64,000 bases of DNA from NCBI GenBank assembly GCA_963712715.1, contig CAVQJI010000035.1, forward strand, positions 1 through 64,000. Direction: 5' to 3'. The notes under the pieces are model-generated. The model was not told the origin of the DNA. It saw nothing but the letters and a program-made list of their open reading frames with translations, and did not search any database. The DNA comes from JAFEDN01 sp963712715 (GTDB taxonomy: Bacteria > Pseudomonadota > Gammaproteobacteria > Coxiellales > Coxiellaceae). Made by a program: the position numbers and the translations under genes. Of this stretch, positions 33,336 to 42,736 are shown one piece after another (the first letter of the stretch is position 1; each line of letters begins with the position of its first letter).

Positions 33336-34595
33336 ATGGATAAATTTATTATAAACGGCTGCCGCCAACCCTTGTCGGGAACAGTTAAAATTTCAGGTTC
33401 CAAGAACGCGGCCTTGCCGATATTGGCCGCTTCGTTACTGTCTGCAAAACCAGTCTCAATTAAGAATGTGCCCTATTTGCGGGATGTGGTGACCATCAAC
33501 AATTTGTTAAATCGCCTCGGCGCGAAAGTCAGCATGAATAACGGCCAGGTGGAAATAGACGCCGGAAATATTATCAGCACTCAGGCGCCGTACGAACTGG
33601 TGAAAACCATGCGCGCTTCGATCGTGGTGTTAGGTCCGTTGCTGGCCCGGTGCGGAAAAGCGGAAGTTTCTCTGCCAGGAGGTTGTGCGATAGGTCCGCG
33701 CCCGGTGGATATTCACCTGGAAGGTATGCGGGCGCTGGGTGCGGAAATCGTCATTAAAAATGGTTTTATTCATGCGCAGGTGAATGGGCGTTTACGCGGG
33801 GCGGAATTAACTCTCGAAAAAATCACAGTCACCGGTACTGAAAATTTATTAATGGCCGCGACTCTTGCGGAAGGCCGGACCATTATTCGTAACGCCGCAC
33901 GTGAACCTGAAGTCAGTGATTTGGCTAATTTTTTAATCACTCTCGGCGCTCACATCGAGGGCGTCGGTACGGACACCCTGGTGATTGAAGGCATGGAAAA
34001 TTTAGCGGGTGGCAGCTATTCGGTGATGCCTGACAGGATTGAATCAGGAACCTTCCTGGCGGCTGCGGCCATCACTCGCGGCCAGGTCCGTTTAGAAAAC
34101 ACAGACCCTTCCACATTGACGGCGACGTTGGACAAATTACTCGAGGCCGGCGCTGATATCCACTCCGGGGCGGACTGGGTGGAGCTGAATATGCACGGCA
34201 AGCGCCCGCGCGCCGTCAACATTAGCACGGCGCATTATCCTGATTTTGCGACGGACATGCAGGCCCAATTCATGGCCCTGGACGCGTTGGCGGAAGGAAA
34301 TTCGGTAATTGTCGAAAACGTGTTTGAAAATCGTTTTATGCACGCCAATGAACTCATGCGTATGGGCGCCGATATTCAAATTGACGGCAACCAGGCGTTC
34401 TGTAATGGTCACGAATATTTAACCGGCGCGCCGGTCATGGCGACGGATTTACGTGCCTCCGCCAGTTTAGTACTCGCTGCCTTAATGGCAAAAGGGCAAA
34501 CAGTGGTTGACCGTATTTATCATATCGACCGCGGTTATGAGCGCATTGAAGACAAACTCAGCGCGCTAGGCGCCGATATCCAAAGAGTTAGATGA
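33336..34595 (+). CDS. murA: UDP-GlcNAc 1-carboxyvinyltransferase MurA
   Basis: First committed step of peptidoglycan synthesis, adding enolpyruvate from PEP to UDP-GlcNAc; the target of fosfomycin. Seen: ISGSKNAALPILAASLL near residue 20, the loop with the active-site Cys (SLPGGCAIGPRPVDIH, Cys near residue 116), TDMQAQFMALDALAEG and VFENRFMHANELMRMGA. The 419 residues are exactly usual. The stop overlaps the tsaD start (ATGA). Confidence 0.98.
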   Translation: MDKFIINGCRQPLSGTVKISGSKNAALPILAASLLSAKPVSIKNVPYLRDVVTINNLLNRLGAKVSMNNGQVEIDAGNIISTQAPYELVKTMRASIVVLGPLLARCGKAEVSLPGGCAIGPRPVDIHLEGMRALGAEIVIKNGFIHAQVNGRLRGAELTLEKITVTGTENLLMAATLAEGRTIIRNAAREPEVSDLANFLITLGAHIEGVGTDTLVIEGMENLAGGSYSVMPDRIESGTFLAAAAITRGQVRLENTDPSTLTATLDKLLEAGADIHSGADWVELNMHGKRPRAVNISTAHYPDFATDMQAQFMALDALAEGNSVIVENVFENRFMHANELMRMGADIQIDGNQAFCNGHEYLTGAPVMATDLRASASLVLAALMAKGQTVVDRIYHIDRGYERIEDKLSALGADIQRVR

Positions 34596-35608
34596 TTGTC
34601 CTCGGTGTCGAAACGTCCTGTGATGAAACCGCGGTAGCCATTTATGACAGCGAACGCGGTTTGCGCTCGCATCTAATCCACAGTCAAATTCCATTGCACG
34701 CTCAATATGGCGGCGTCGTGCCGGAGTTGGCGTCGCGCGATCATATCCGTCAAACTTTACCGCTGATTCGTGCAGCGCTGGAAAATGCCGGATTAACCCG
34801 AGAAGATATCCACGGTATTGCTTACACACGCGGTCCTGGTTTAATCGGCGCCCTGTTAGTGGGCGCGACGGTGGCGCGCAGTTTGGGGTGGGCATGGCAT
34901 ATTCCAACCATCGGAGTCCATCATCTGGAAGCGCATTTAATGGCGGTGATGCTGGAGGACCCTGCTCCGAAGACGCCGTTTGTGGCGCTGTTAGTCTCTG
35001 GCGGGCATACTCAATTAATCGCGGTTGAAGGAGTAGGAAAGTATCAGTTATTAGGGGAAACGGTGGATGACGCGGTGGGAGAAGCGTTTGACAAAACCGC
35101 CAAATTATTAGGATTAGCGTATCCCGGTGGACCCGCCTTATCGAAACTTGCCAAAGAAGGCAACCCGGACCGTTTTCATTTCCCACGGCCGATGGTCAGT
35201 CACCCGGATTTAAATTTTAGTTTTAGCGGATTGAAAACTTTTGCCGCGAATTGTTTCCATCAGCATGAGCAGGACCCTCACGTTCGCGCCGATATCGCCA
35301 GCGCCTTTCAGCAGGCGGTTGTCGATACGTTATGGATCAAATGCCGCCGCGCGTTACGGCAAATGCAAAGCAACCGCCTGGTGGTGGTTGGCGGCGTCGG
35401 CGCCAACCAGCAATTACGCGAACGGTTGCGGGTGGAAATGGAGGCGCTGGGTGGAACAGTTTATTATCCGCGCCCCGAATTCTGCACGGACAATGGCGCC
35501 ATGGTGGCCTACACAGGCTATCTTCATCTCAAAGCAGGCTTACGCGATACCCTTGCGATTGAAGTTAAATCCCGCTGTGAGATGATGACGAAGAAGACTC
35601 GGCAGTGA
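34592..35608 (+). CDS. tsaD: tRNA threonylcarbamoyladenosine biosynthesis protein TsaD
   Basis: Transfers the threonylcarbamoyl group to A37 of ANN-reading tRNAs, with TsaB and TsaE. N-terminal VLGVETSCDETAVAIYD and the metal-binding HHLEAHLMAV (His pair near residues 111-115) are present, then LVSGGHTQLI, KLLGLAYPGGPALSKLA and VVGGVGANQQLRERL. The 338 residues match E. coli TsaD (337). Translationally coupled to murA, an uncommon partner for it. Confidence 0.98.
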   Translation: MIVLGVETSCDETAVAIYDSERGLRSHLIHSQIPLHAQYGGVVPELASRDHIRQTLPLIRAALENAGLTREDIHGIAYTRGPGLIGALLVGATVARSLGWAWHIPTIGVHHLEAHLMAVMLEDPAPKTPFVALLVSGGHTQLIAVEGVGKYQLLGETVDDAVGEAFDKTAKLLGLAYPGGPALSKLAKEGNPDRFHFPRPMVSHPDLNFSFSGLKTFAANCFHQHEQDPHVRADIASAFQQAVVDTLWIKCRRALRQMQSNRLVVVGGVGANQQLRERLRVEMEALGGTVYYPRPEFCTDNGAMVAYTGYLHLKAGLRDTLAIEVKSRCEMMTKKTRQ

Positions 35609-36500
35609 CATAAACATAATCTTCTTCCGCATCAGTATTGGCCGCTAAAGTGTCACCTGAATTGCTGGTAACTGTTTGAGGAGGAGGCGCCTGGCGCCAT
35701 AATGTCAGCGGATACGCGCCTTCGCTATGTCTATAAGTATCCATTTCTACATTGACCGCAGGGACTTTGCGGATGGCATATTCTTCATTTATTGTCCTTA
35801 TAAATTCCTCAACCTGAATGCCAGACTGTTTTATCCGGGGAAGCATGTTCACTAATAATCGCCGAGCTTTATTAAATTCTCGACTGTCTGAAGTCTCAAT
35901 TTGACGAACACAATCCTGCAAAGAATCCTGTAAAGTTGTGTTGGACACTACTAATTGTTTGAGTCTATTCACCACTTCTTCGTAAACGTCGGTATGGTAA
36001 TCTTTCCCGGATTCGAATTTATAATTAAATAATACTTTATTAAATTCTTCCGCCTTATCTTTACTTTCAAAAATGAGATCGGCTTCTTTGGAATGATAAG
36101 TGCCTTGCATATCTAAAGGGCTGGAACCGGTCAATACCAGTCTGCTATCGATGCAGGCATATTTTCCGTGCACACCATAAGGTTCTTTATGTTTTACAAT
36201 GGACCCCTCTGGATTCGTTGCCCATCTAATATTAAGGTAAGAGAGTTTGGAAGGATCAACCTCTTTAACTAATTGGGTCATCCGGGTCATATTTTTTCCT
36301 CCGGCTCCCAGTTTGGTTTCTGTAAAGTCATTGCGGTGTTTTTCCATAACAATATTCACATAAACTCCGCGATTACAGGCTTGAACGAGCGCCTCGATGA
36401 TATGTGAATCATTTAAGTTGGCAGTCAGAATGTTGATAGAATGCTGGGCGTACTTAATGGATTCAATCAAAGCAATTTTTAAGGGCCCTCCTTCAGGCAT
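35565..36500 (-). pseudogene. PLD-module protein, detached C-terminal part
   Basis: A 311-residue frame, open upstream to about 36597 without a start. The added codons (ISGIFIAKAANGRPGIRAL) align with residues 242-262 of the upstream PLD protein, so this is the C-terminal end of that gene after a one-base shift near 36593 (GATCGATC region). It carries a phospholipase-D half-motif, GVHGKYACIDSRLVLTGSS (His 111, Lys 113, Asp 118). The tail ends in an acidic Ser-rich stretch (DAEEDYVYVTAESSSSSSHS). The 3' end overlaps tsaD (convergent) by 44 bases. Confidence 0.75.
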
Positions 36501-36582
36501 CAGCGCCCGTATACCTGGACGTCCGTTAGCCGCTTTTGCGATAAAAATCCCGGATATTTGTGGTTGATCGATTTTTTCTTTT

Positions 36583-39069
36583 TTAACTTCTTCTTTGATC
36601 GATATCCTGCATTTTTAACGGAAGCTCGCAATTGCGATTCCAGATATTAACAAATTCTTTTCTGACTTCCCGGGCAACGGGGCCATCACTTAATACACCC
36701 GTTTCGATACGATGATCTTTAAAATCGTTATCCGCCGGATCGCCGCCCCTAATGATAACCTGCTGACCGTCGGCGATCACTAATTTCGAATGAAAGGTTC
36801 CCAGTGCCTCCGCCTTATGACGGACGATGTTGACCTGAAAATATTGGCAATTTAATTTTTGCAGAACTTCTAAACCATCCTCGTCATTTTTTTTATAGAA
36901 ATGTTCTGCAATTCTACCTCGAGCGTTTACGAGTATGTTAACGACAACTGGTTTTTGTTCTTTAATCGCTTTGGCTTGCAATTTTTCCAATGCTTTGAAA
37001 ATAATCTTTCCGCCATCTGAGTCAATAGAAAATTTATAAAATTGCATGAGAACTTCACTTTCCGCCGATTCAATTAATTGACCTGCGCGAGCATGCATGG
37101 CGAGAGTATCCAAAGGTTCCAATAAAGAGATGTCGTCTATTCTGGCGATATGTGAAAAAAGTGAATTTTGTTTTAGTTGCAATTGATGAAACAAATAGTC
37201 CGTATAGCTGGAATCATCTTCCCGGAGGAATTCCCAGGTTGAAATCTCCTTATCTTCAGAATCATCTGAACTACCGGAGAAACTTCTGGGCTTTGGTTCA
37301 CTCAGGCGTTGAATTTCCTCTGGAAGATTGGATAATTCCATTAAATCAACCCCAGAGATCGCGGATGGAGACAGATGCCGCTTTAGCAGGGCATGAAGTT
37401 TACCAAATTTAACAGTTTTTTGCGGTTTGATTTTAAACCCGGATGAGGATTTGCTGTCATCCGCAGGTTTGCTATCCTCCGCAGACAAGCCTTTGGATAG
37501 AATGATATTATCTTTCAGAATTTTTAATATGGTTTTTTCCAACTCTTCGGGATTAGTGGTTCCTTCGATTTCCTTTATGGCATTAGCCGTTAAGATAAGG
37601 CGATCAGATTCAAGATCCGCATCTCTTCCCCCCAAATACGGCGTGGTAAATAAAGTCGAAGATTTTAATTTACCTAATTTATGAATCGTCAACCTGCTCA
37701 ATTCTTCCATGATGAAAGATTTATGTTCTATAAAAGTTTTCTCATCAGGTGACTCGAAACTTCCGGAAAGTTTAATGGTGTAAGAAGGGTCTTCCAGCAA
37801 TTTTATGCCCTTGTTAAACTGGGGCAGGAATACGGTGTCCATATATAATTTTCTGACCTCGGCGGAATGCATAATCACGTCAGATTCCTTGGAGTGATAA
37901 ATGGATTGCTTATCACATACGGATGAACCCACAAACACCAAATCATCAACGCAGGACACTCTCGCATGGAGCGAATTAACATGCTTGCGCGGTAAAATGG
38001 ATTTCCCGGAATCATCCGTCGCCCAGCGTATATCTAAATTGGCAACCGGGTTACTCTTTCTTTTGCCAATGGCATCAAACAATCTCTGTATCCCATTCTG
38101 GTTGTTTCCTCCCATATAATCTTCTGATCCATCACCAAAGTGTTTACCTATAATGATATTAATTTGAACTCCACGGCCATGTGCATCTGCGAGAGCCTGA
38201 ATAATAGCTTCCACATTCAGGTTTGGGGTCATAATACTGATGGCTGTTTGTGCGGATTTAATAGCTGTAATTAACGCTAAAGCGAACGGCGACATATTAT
38301 CCTGCTTACGAATGTGGCCGTTAGATTTTTTTGAAATAAATAACGCTGCTGTCTGAAGATGCTTTGTATCCGTCTCAATGGATTTTTCTTTGCTTTCAAA
38401 TTCAGGTATGTCCTTTTTTGTTCCCTGAATGGGGTTGCTGTTTTTAGAATAATAGGAATTGATAAATTCCTGTCGCATACTTTTCACTAAACTGGCGCCG
38501 TGTAAGAAGGAGCCGCACTCAACCCATCCTGATTTTCCATTACTATAATTATCCACTTTCATCATGTCGCCACTGGTCAGGATTGCGGTTTCATTATCAA
38601 CAACGACCATTTTTGAGTGAAACGATCCGAACGCGTTATGACTGTGTTCAATATATTGAAAATCGAGATGTGGATAAGCGTCGGGTTTGAGCTCTCTAAA
38701 GTAGTTTTTTGCCGAAGCTGCGTTGGGTCTGGCAATGCTGGCTGGACCACCTCTTCGATTAATGAGTAACCGTACTACAATTTTTTCTTTGGATTCCAGG
38801 GCTCTTTTTGAAAGTGACGCTAAAGCCGCTTTAAGATGAGCTTCCCCATCACTTTCGGCGTCTATTTTGTAACTCATGATTAAAACTTCAAATTTAGCTT
38901 CTTTAATAATTTCTTCCATGCGCGGGAAAATCTGTTCTCCTTTTAATCTGGGTACTTCAACGCCTATTGTCCCTTCTTCTACTATTGAAATTAACCGGTT
39001 ACCTTTTTGTTTGGCTTCTAATAAAGTTTTTTTGATTAGCTTTAAATCGGCGCTCACTGTACGCTTCAT
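36583..39069 (-). CDS. Multi-module phospholipase D-like protein; candidate effector
   Basis: An 828-residue protein with three PLD-type modules. Module 1 has FHSKMVVVD (His 151, Lys 153, Asp 158). Module 2 has LHARVSCVD (His 368, Arg 370 replacing Lys, Asp 375). Module 3 has FHSKLVIAD (His 760, Lys 762, Asp 767). A fourth (HGKYACID) follows after a frameshift in the next segment, so the ancestral protein was two tandem A-B pairs of about 1,150 residues. Residues 430-640 are a linker rich in Ser, Lys and Asp. There is no signal peptide. The superfamily hydrolyses phosphodiesters such as phosphatidylcholine; in Coxiella and Legionella such proteins include secreted lipases. A PmrA-like box lies 64 bp upstream. 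The loss of the fourth module may leave the second pair inactive. Confidence 0.82.
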   Translation of the reverse strand: MKRTVSADLKLIKKTLLEAKQKGNRLISIVEEGTIGVEVPRLKGEQIFPRMEEIIKEAKFEVLIMSYKIDAESDGEAHLKAALASLSKRALESKEKIVVRLLINRRGGPASIARPNAASAKNYFRELKPDAYPHLDFQYIEHSHNAFGSFHSKMVVVDNETAILTSGDMMKVDNYSNGKSGWVECGSFLHGASLVKSMRQEFINSYYSKNSNPIQGTKKDIPEFESKEKSIETDTKHLQTAALFISKKSNGHIRKQDNMSPFALALITAIKSAQTAISIMTPNLNVEAIIQALADAHGRGVQINIIIGKHFGDGSEDYMGGNNQNGIQRLFDAIGKRKSNPVANLDIRWATDDSGKSILPRKHVNSLHARVSCVDDLVFVGSSVCDKQSIYHSKESDVIMHSAEVRKLYMDTVFLPQFNKGIKLLEDPSYTIKLSGSFESPDEKTFIEHKSFIMEELSRLTIHKLGKLKSSTLFTTPYLGGRDADLESDRLILTANAIKEIEGTTNPEELEKTILKILKDNIILSKGLSAEDSKPADDSKSSSGFKIKPQKTVKFGKLHALLKRHLSPSAISGVDLMELSNLPEEIQRLSEPKPRSFSGSSDDSEDKEISTWEFLREDDSSYTDYLFHQLQLKQNSLFSHIARIDDISLLEPLDTLAMHARAGQLIESAESEVLMQFYKFSIDSDGGKIIFKALEKLQAKAIKEQKPVVVNILVNARGRIAEHFYKKNDEDGLEVLQKLNCQYFQVNIVRHKAEALGTFHSKLVIADGQQVIIRGGDPADNDFKDHRIETGVLSDGPVAREVRKEFVNIWNRNCELPLKMQDIDQRRS

Positions 39070-39132
39070 ACTTTTCTCTTCTTTTGATTATTATTAAGAA
39101 TGCATTTTTGATCTGCAATCTAACAAAGATAT

Positions 39133-39149
39133 ATTAAGAAAATATTAAA
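39133..39149 (-). promoter_or_regulatory. PmrA-type box upstream of the PLD protein
   Basis: On the minus strand TTTAATATTTTCTTAAT fits TTAATATTnnCTTAA completely, with TTAA half-sites 11 bp apart (39134 and 39145). It is 64 bp from the start codon. A TTAGAT hexamer about 10 bp downstream of the box could be the -10. Confidence 0.6.
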
Positions 39150-39236
39150 GCGAGTGAATTCCAGCCGCGAATGCTGTACGATCAATTTTAAAACAAAGGC
39201 TCAGGTGTCAATTTAAGCGGCTGGGTGCAGGAGTTT

Positions 39237-39320
39237 GTCATTGCGAGCGCCAGCGAAGCAATCCAGTACGAGCTTTGTGGAAATTCAGTACTGGATTGCT
39301 TCGCTGGCGCTCGCAATGAC
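39237..39320. repeat. Interspersed palindrome, GTCATTGCGAGCG class
   Basis: An 84-bp inverted repeat with the same arms as at 10617 and 59613 (GCGAGCGCCAGCGAAGCAAT variant). It lies in the gap between the PLD protein and plsY. The flanking region 39150-39236 holds no gene. Confidence 0.9.
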
Positions 39321-39360
39321 GGCGTCTATTGAGTCTTCGCTGGAAGTGACAAGCTCAAAG

Positions 39361-39954
39361 TCAGGTTTTTAATTTTACTTTGTTTTCAGTACCCAGACGT
39401 AGCCGCCGGATATTATCTTTGTGTTTCCAAATAATCAGACCTGCCATTATTAATAGTGGCAGGAAATATGCCATTCGCAGACTGCTGAAAATCAGCACCA
39501 AAATGGGCGCCGCAGCCGCGCTGATCAATGAGGCGAGGGAAACAAAACGCGTAGCGAATACCACGACCAGCCAAAGTACCGCCAGTAATAAAGCGATAAA
39601 TGGCGCCAGCATTAAAATACCACCGAAAGCGGTGGCGACGCCTTTGCCGCCCTTAAACTGAAAAAAACAGGGGAAAATATGGCCGATAACCGCCGCCAGT
39701 GTGGCCAGAGCTAAAAAGAAGGGTTCGGCATGGAACACCCGGGCAATGAGCACCGCGACCACTCCTTTCAGCACATCGCCGATCAGGGTTAACAATGCCT
39801 GATTTTTCCCGGCAGTGCGTAAAACATTGGTGGCCCCGGCGCTGCGGGAACCCTGGCTCCGCGGGTCCGGGAATTTAAAGAATTTCGATAATAATACGGA
39901 GGTTTCCAGCGAACCTATTAAATACGCAATAATGACGCAGATTACATTAGCCAT
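39361..39954 (-). CDS. plsY: Glycerol-3-phosphate acyltransferase PlsY
   Basis: Integral membrane enzyme that transfers acyl from acyl-phosphate to glycerol-3-phosphate, starting phospholipid synthesis. The three PlsY motifs are visible: DPRSQGSRSAGATNVLR (residues about 31-47), the glycine-rich FKGGKGVATAFGG, and a third near the C-terminus (IWKHKDNIRRL). There are about five transmembrane helices. The 197 residues are typical. It precedes orn's 3' side on the same strand, ten bases away. Confidence 0.95.
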   Translation of the reverse strand: MANVICVIIAYLIGSLETSVLLSKFFKFPDPRSQGSRSAGATNVLRTAGKNQALLTLIGDVLKGVVAVLIARVFHAEPFFLALATLAAVIGHIFPCFFQFKGGKGVATAFGGILMLAPFIALLLAVLWLVVVFATRFVSLASLISAAAAPILVLIFSSLRMAYFLPLLIMAGLIIWKHKDNIRRLRLGTENKVKLKT

Positions 39955-39964
39955 TCGTTTTCTC

Positions 39965-40510
39965 CTAACATTTAATAAAATGCTGACGGTAATATTTTAA
40001 TTCATCGATAGAATCGCGAATATCCTGCAGTGCTTTGTGTTCAGCGCTCTTGGTAAGACCCGCCGCCACTCCGGGCGCCCAGCGTTGAGCGAGAATCTTC
40101 ACCGTGCTGACATCCAGATTCCGGTAGTGGAAATAACTTTCGAGCGCCGGCATATAATTTGCCAAAAAACGCCTGTCCTGGCAAATGGAGTTTCCGCACA
40201 TCGGCGATTTTCCGCGAGGGACCCATTGGGTTAAAAATTCCAGGGTGTCGGCTTCGGCTTGCGCTTCATCCAGTTGGCTGGCGCGCACGCGGTCCAGTAA
40301 ACCCGATTGGCCGTGGTGTTTTAAATTCCAGGAGTCCAGTTTGTCCAGCAGGTCTTCAGTCTGGTGAAGAGCCAGCACGGGTCCTTCGGCCAGAATGTTC
40401 AGGTGAGAATCGGTGATAATCGTGGCAATTTCGAGGATATGATCCTGATTGACATTCAGACCCGTCATTTCCAGATCAATCCAGATCAAATTGTTTTCCC
40501 TGGATGTCAT
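39965..40510 (-). CDS. orn: Oligoribonuclease Orn
   Basis: DEDD-family 3'-5' exonuclease that degrades RNA dinucleotides, including pGpG from cyclic-di-GMP turnover. The first DEDD motif is IWIDLEMTGLN (Asp and Glu at residues about 12-14), the second CGNSICQDRRFL, and the last HKALQDIRDSIDELKYYR. The 181 residues equal E. coli Orn. It is divergent from the LRR gene upstream. Confidence 0.97.
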   Translation of the reverse strand: MTSRENNLIWIDLEMTGLNVNQDHILEIATIITDSHLNILAEGPVLALHQTEDLLDKLDSWNLKHHGQSGLLDRVRASQLDEAQAEADTLEFLTQWVPRGKSPMCGNSICQDRRFLANYMPALESYFHYRNLDVSTVKILAQRWAPGVAAGLTKSAEHKALQDIRDSIDELKYYRQHFIKC

Positions 40511-40606
40511 AATATTTTTCTCTTGACTAACTAACAGGCGATATTGTATTTTAAAAACCTCGAATGAGCAAACCGCTTAAATGAAATAATAAACAGGCGG
40601 GGGGAA

Positions 40607-42433
40607 ATGAAAAAATTATCAGATGAAGAACAATTTGAATTAGATTCGGAAATTGAATTAAACCGTTCAGAACAGAGGCTAAAATTAGACTATCAAGAAA
40701 ATAAATATAGTTTTAACATGGCGGATGTTTGTGGATATTTAACCAGAAATCCCGGGATTGAAAATCTGGATATCAGATACTTTGCTCTTAGTGATGGAGA
40801 CGCATCTTTACTGGCGCCAATTCTCCCAACCATAAAATGTCTCGAGTTCCATTACGTCAAGATTAGCGAAAAAGGGATGCCCCGTCTTTTGGCGCATAAT
40901 CCAGCCATAAAACTTGTTTTTACCTTTTGTCAAATCACAGATCAGCAGGCATCGTATTTGGCAGGCGCCAGCCTGCCAGGTCTCTCAATTGTGGAGCATG
41001 AACTTCATATCAGTGGAGCAGGACTGGATTCGCTAACAAATAATAAGCAATTAGATACATTTTGTTTGAAGAGTCGGCCAATAATACAGAAAGCAGTTTT
41101 GGAGGTATTTGAAAATAAACTGTCTCTCACTCATCTCAGTTTAGACAATCCTTGCGACATTGGTTATCGGAATGGGACCCTGACCAGTCTAAATCTGAAT
41201 TTTAATCAAATTGGCGATGACGGCGCCAGGCTTTTGAAAGATCATCGAACCATTACAAATTTATCGCTTAATGGAAACGGTATCACTGAACAGGGAGCCA
41301 TGGCGCTCGTTTCCAGTGATGTCATTACTCATCTGATATTGACAGATAATAAAATTGGAGATACCGGTGCAGCCGCTTTTAAATCGAATAGTACGATTAC
41401 TTATCTCAAATTAGCTCGTTGTGGAATTAGTTTTTGGGGAGCAAAGGACCTGGCATGCAACAAAACGATTACTTCCCTAACTTTGAGCTTTAATAATATT
41501 GGCGATCAGGGTGCAGCCGCTTTTAAGGATCAACAGTCCATCACCAATCTTATGCTGGGGGAATGTGGTATTGGAGAACGGGGCGCCATTGAACTTGCCG
41601 ACAATAAAACGATTACCTCGTTAAATCTGAGTAAAAATATAATCGGCAACGAGGGTGCGGCCGCTTTTAAAGATAATCAGTCCATCACCGACCTTAACCT
41701 CAGCCAATGTGGTATCGGAGCACAGGGAGCCATTGAGCTTGCAAAAAATCGCGTCATTACCTGTCTCGATATGTACAAAAATGCAATCGGTGATGGTGGT
41801 GCAGCGGCTTTCAGGGATAATACATCTCTTATTAGGCTTGAATTAATGAGTTGTCACATTACTTATATGGGGGCAACTGTACTGGCAAACAATAAAACCA
41901 TCAAAGATCTCAATTTATGGGGTAATTCGATTGAAGATGCCGGGGCTGCCGCGTTCATGGACAATAGTTCTTTGACTCGACTAGACTTGAGTGAAAGTGG
42001 AATCACTGAAACAGGCGTTAGCGCCCTGGCTCTGAACCAGAGTATAAGCCGTCTTTTTCTGTACGAAGATAATTTTCAACAACTATGGACACCCTCAGCA
42101 GTTTATTTTTTACGAGCTAACCTGAGTTTATTAAATGGTTTTTGTGGTACTTTTCAAAAGGACCTTAACCATTTATCCCTTTCTGATACCAGTCTGTTAA
42201 AAAAAATGGGTCTGAGAAATCGCCTGTTTCAGGAAAAGTATTCTACTAATACCAAAAAAGAACTATTCGAGTGTTTAGGGATAAACGATCTGGTTAATCT
42301 GGTTTATGATTACGCAAAAGGCGAATTTCCCTTTCAATACGGTTTATTTAAAACGCACGATGAACGGAAAGCAGTAAACGATTTATGCAAAAAAATGCCT
42401 GAACTCAGAAAACGTTTTGATTTCGTGCAATAA
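40607..42433 (+). CDS. Leucine-rich repeat (RNI-type) protein; candidate effector
   Basis: A 608-residue protein. Between about residues 190 and 480 there are ten or more leucine-rich repeats of about 28 residues of the ribonuclease-inhibitor type (ITxLxLxxNxIGDxGAAAFK pattern), as in eukaryotic RanGAP and NLR proteins. The first 190 residues contain degenerate repeats, and the last 110 are an unrecognised helical domain (ELFECLGINDLVNLVYDYAK). There is no signal peptide. GGGGG lies directly upstream of the ATG. LRR proteins of this type are common among Legionella and Coxiella effectors, but no PmrA-type box was found here, so the effector assignment rests on fold alone. Confidence 0.88.
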   Translation: MKKLSDEEQFELDSEIELNRSEQRLKLDYQENKYSFNMADVCGYLTRNPGIENLDIRYFALSDGDASLLAPILPTIKCLEFHYVKISEKGMPRLLAHNPAIKLVFTFCQITDQQASYLAGASLPGLSIVEHELHISGAGLDSLTNNKQLDTFCLKSRPIIQKAVLEVFENKLSLTHLSLDNPCDIGYRNGTLTSLNLNFNQIGDDGARLLKDHRTITNLSLNGNGITEQGAMALVSSDVITHLILTDNKIGDTGAAAFKSNSTITYLKLARCGISFWGAKDLACNKTITSLTLSFNNIGDQGAAAFKDQQSITNLMLGECGIGERGAIELADNKTITSLNLSKNIIGNEGAAAFKDNQSITDLNLSQCGIGAQGAIELAKNRVITCLDMYKNAIGDGGAAAFRDNTSLIRLELMSCHITYMGATVLANNKTIKDLNLWGNSIEDAGAAAFMDNSSLTRLDLSESGITETGVSALALNQSISRLFLYEDNFQQLWTPSAVYFLRANLSLLNGFCGTFQKDLNHLSLSDTSLLKKMGLRNRLFQEKYSTNTKKELFECLGINDLVNLVYDYAKGEFPFQYGLFKTHDERKAVNDLCKKMPELRKRFDFVQ

Positions 42434-42491
42434 CACCCTGTCCGGCAAGTTCGAGACATCTCTCGGAGTTCGTCATAAAAAAGAGCTACCT

Positions 42492-42724
42492 GTGCATAAG
42501 AAAAAGTTTTTTCTGAAATTGAAAACAAATTTACTAAGGCTGGAGTTTTATTAAAAGGACTGAGAACTCGAGAAGGCTTGACGCAGATACAATTTGCCCA
42601 GAAGATTCATATTACCCAAGCTAATCTTTCTAACATGGAAAATGGCAGGCGACCTATTGGAAAGAAAATTGCTAAGCGTATTGAAAAATTTTTTAAAGTT
42701 AATTATCGATATTTTTTAGATTAA
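42492..42724 (+). pseudogene. XRE-family HTH protein (antitoxin-like), start damaged
   Basis: A clear helix-turn-helix domain reads LRTREGLTQIQFAQKIHITQ, then ANLSNMENGRRPIGKKIAKR, ending FFKVNYRYFLD, as in HigA-type antitoxins. The frame is open from 42500 but has no usual start. Adding one T to the T6 run at 42507-42512 would join it to a GTG at 42492 (MHKKKFF then SEIENKFTKAG), giving about 78 residues. Sequence just upstream (42435-42490) shows no intact toxin. Too short to be listed among long frames, and easily missed. Confidence 0.6.
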
Positions 42725-42736
42725 TTAATTGCATGT

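Noticed and set aside
34566..35186. 206-codon minus-strand frame over tsaD
   Set aside because: Antisense to the fully conserved TsaD; composition is that of a shadow frame.
42435..42490. Possible toxin C-terminus upstream of the XRE-like gene
   Set aside because: The short frame has no recognisable RelE/HigB features and no start; not enough to call a gene.
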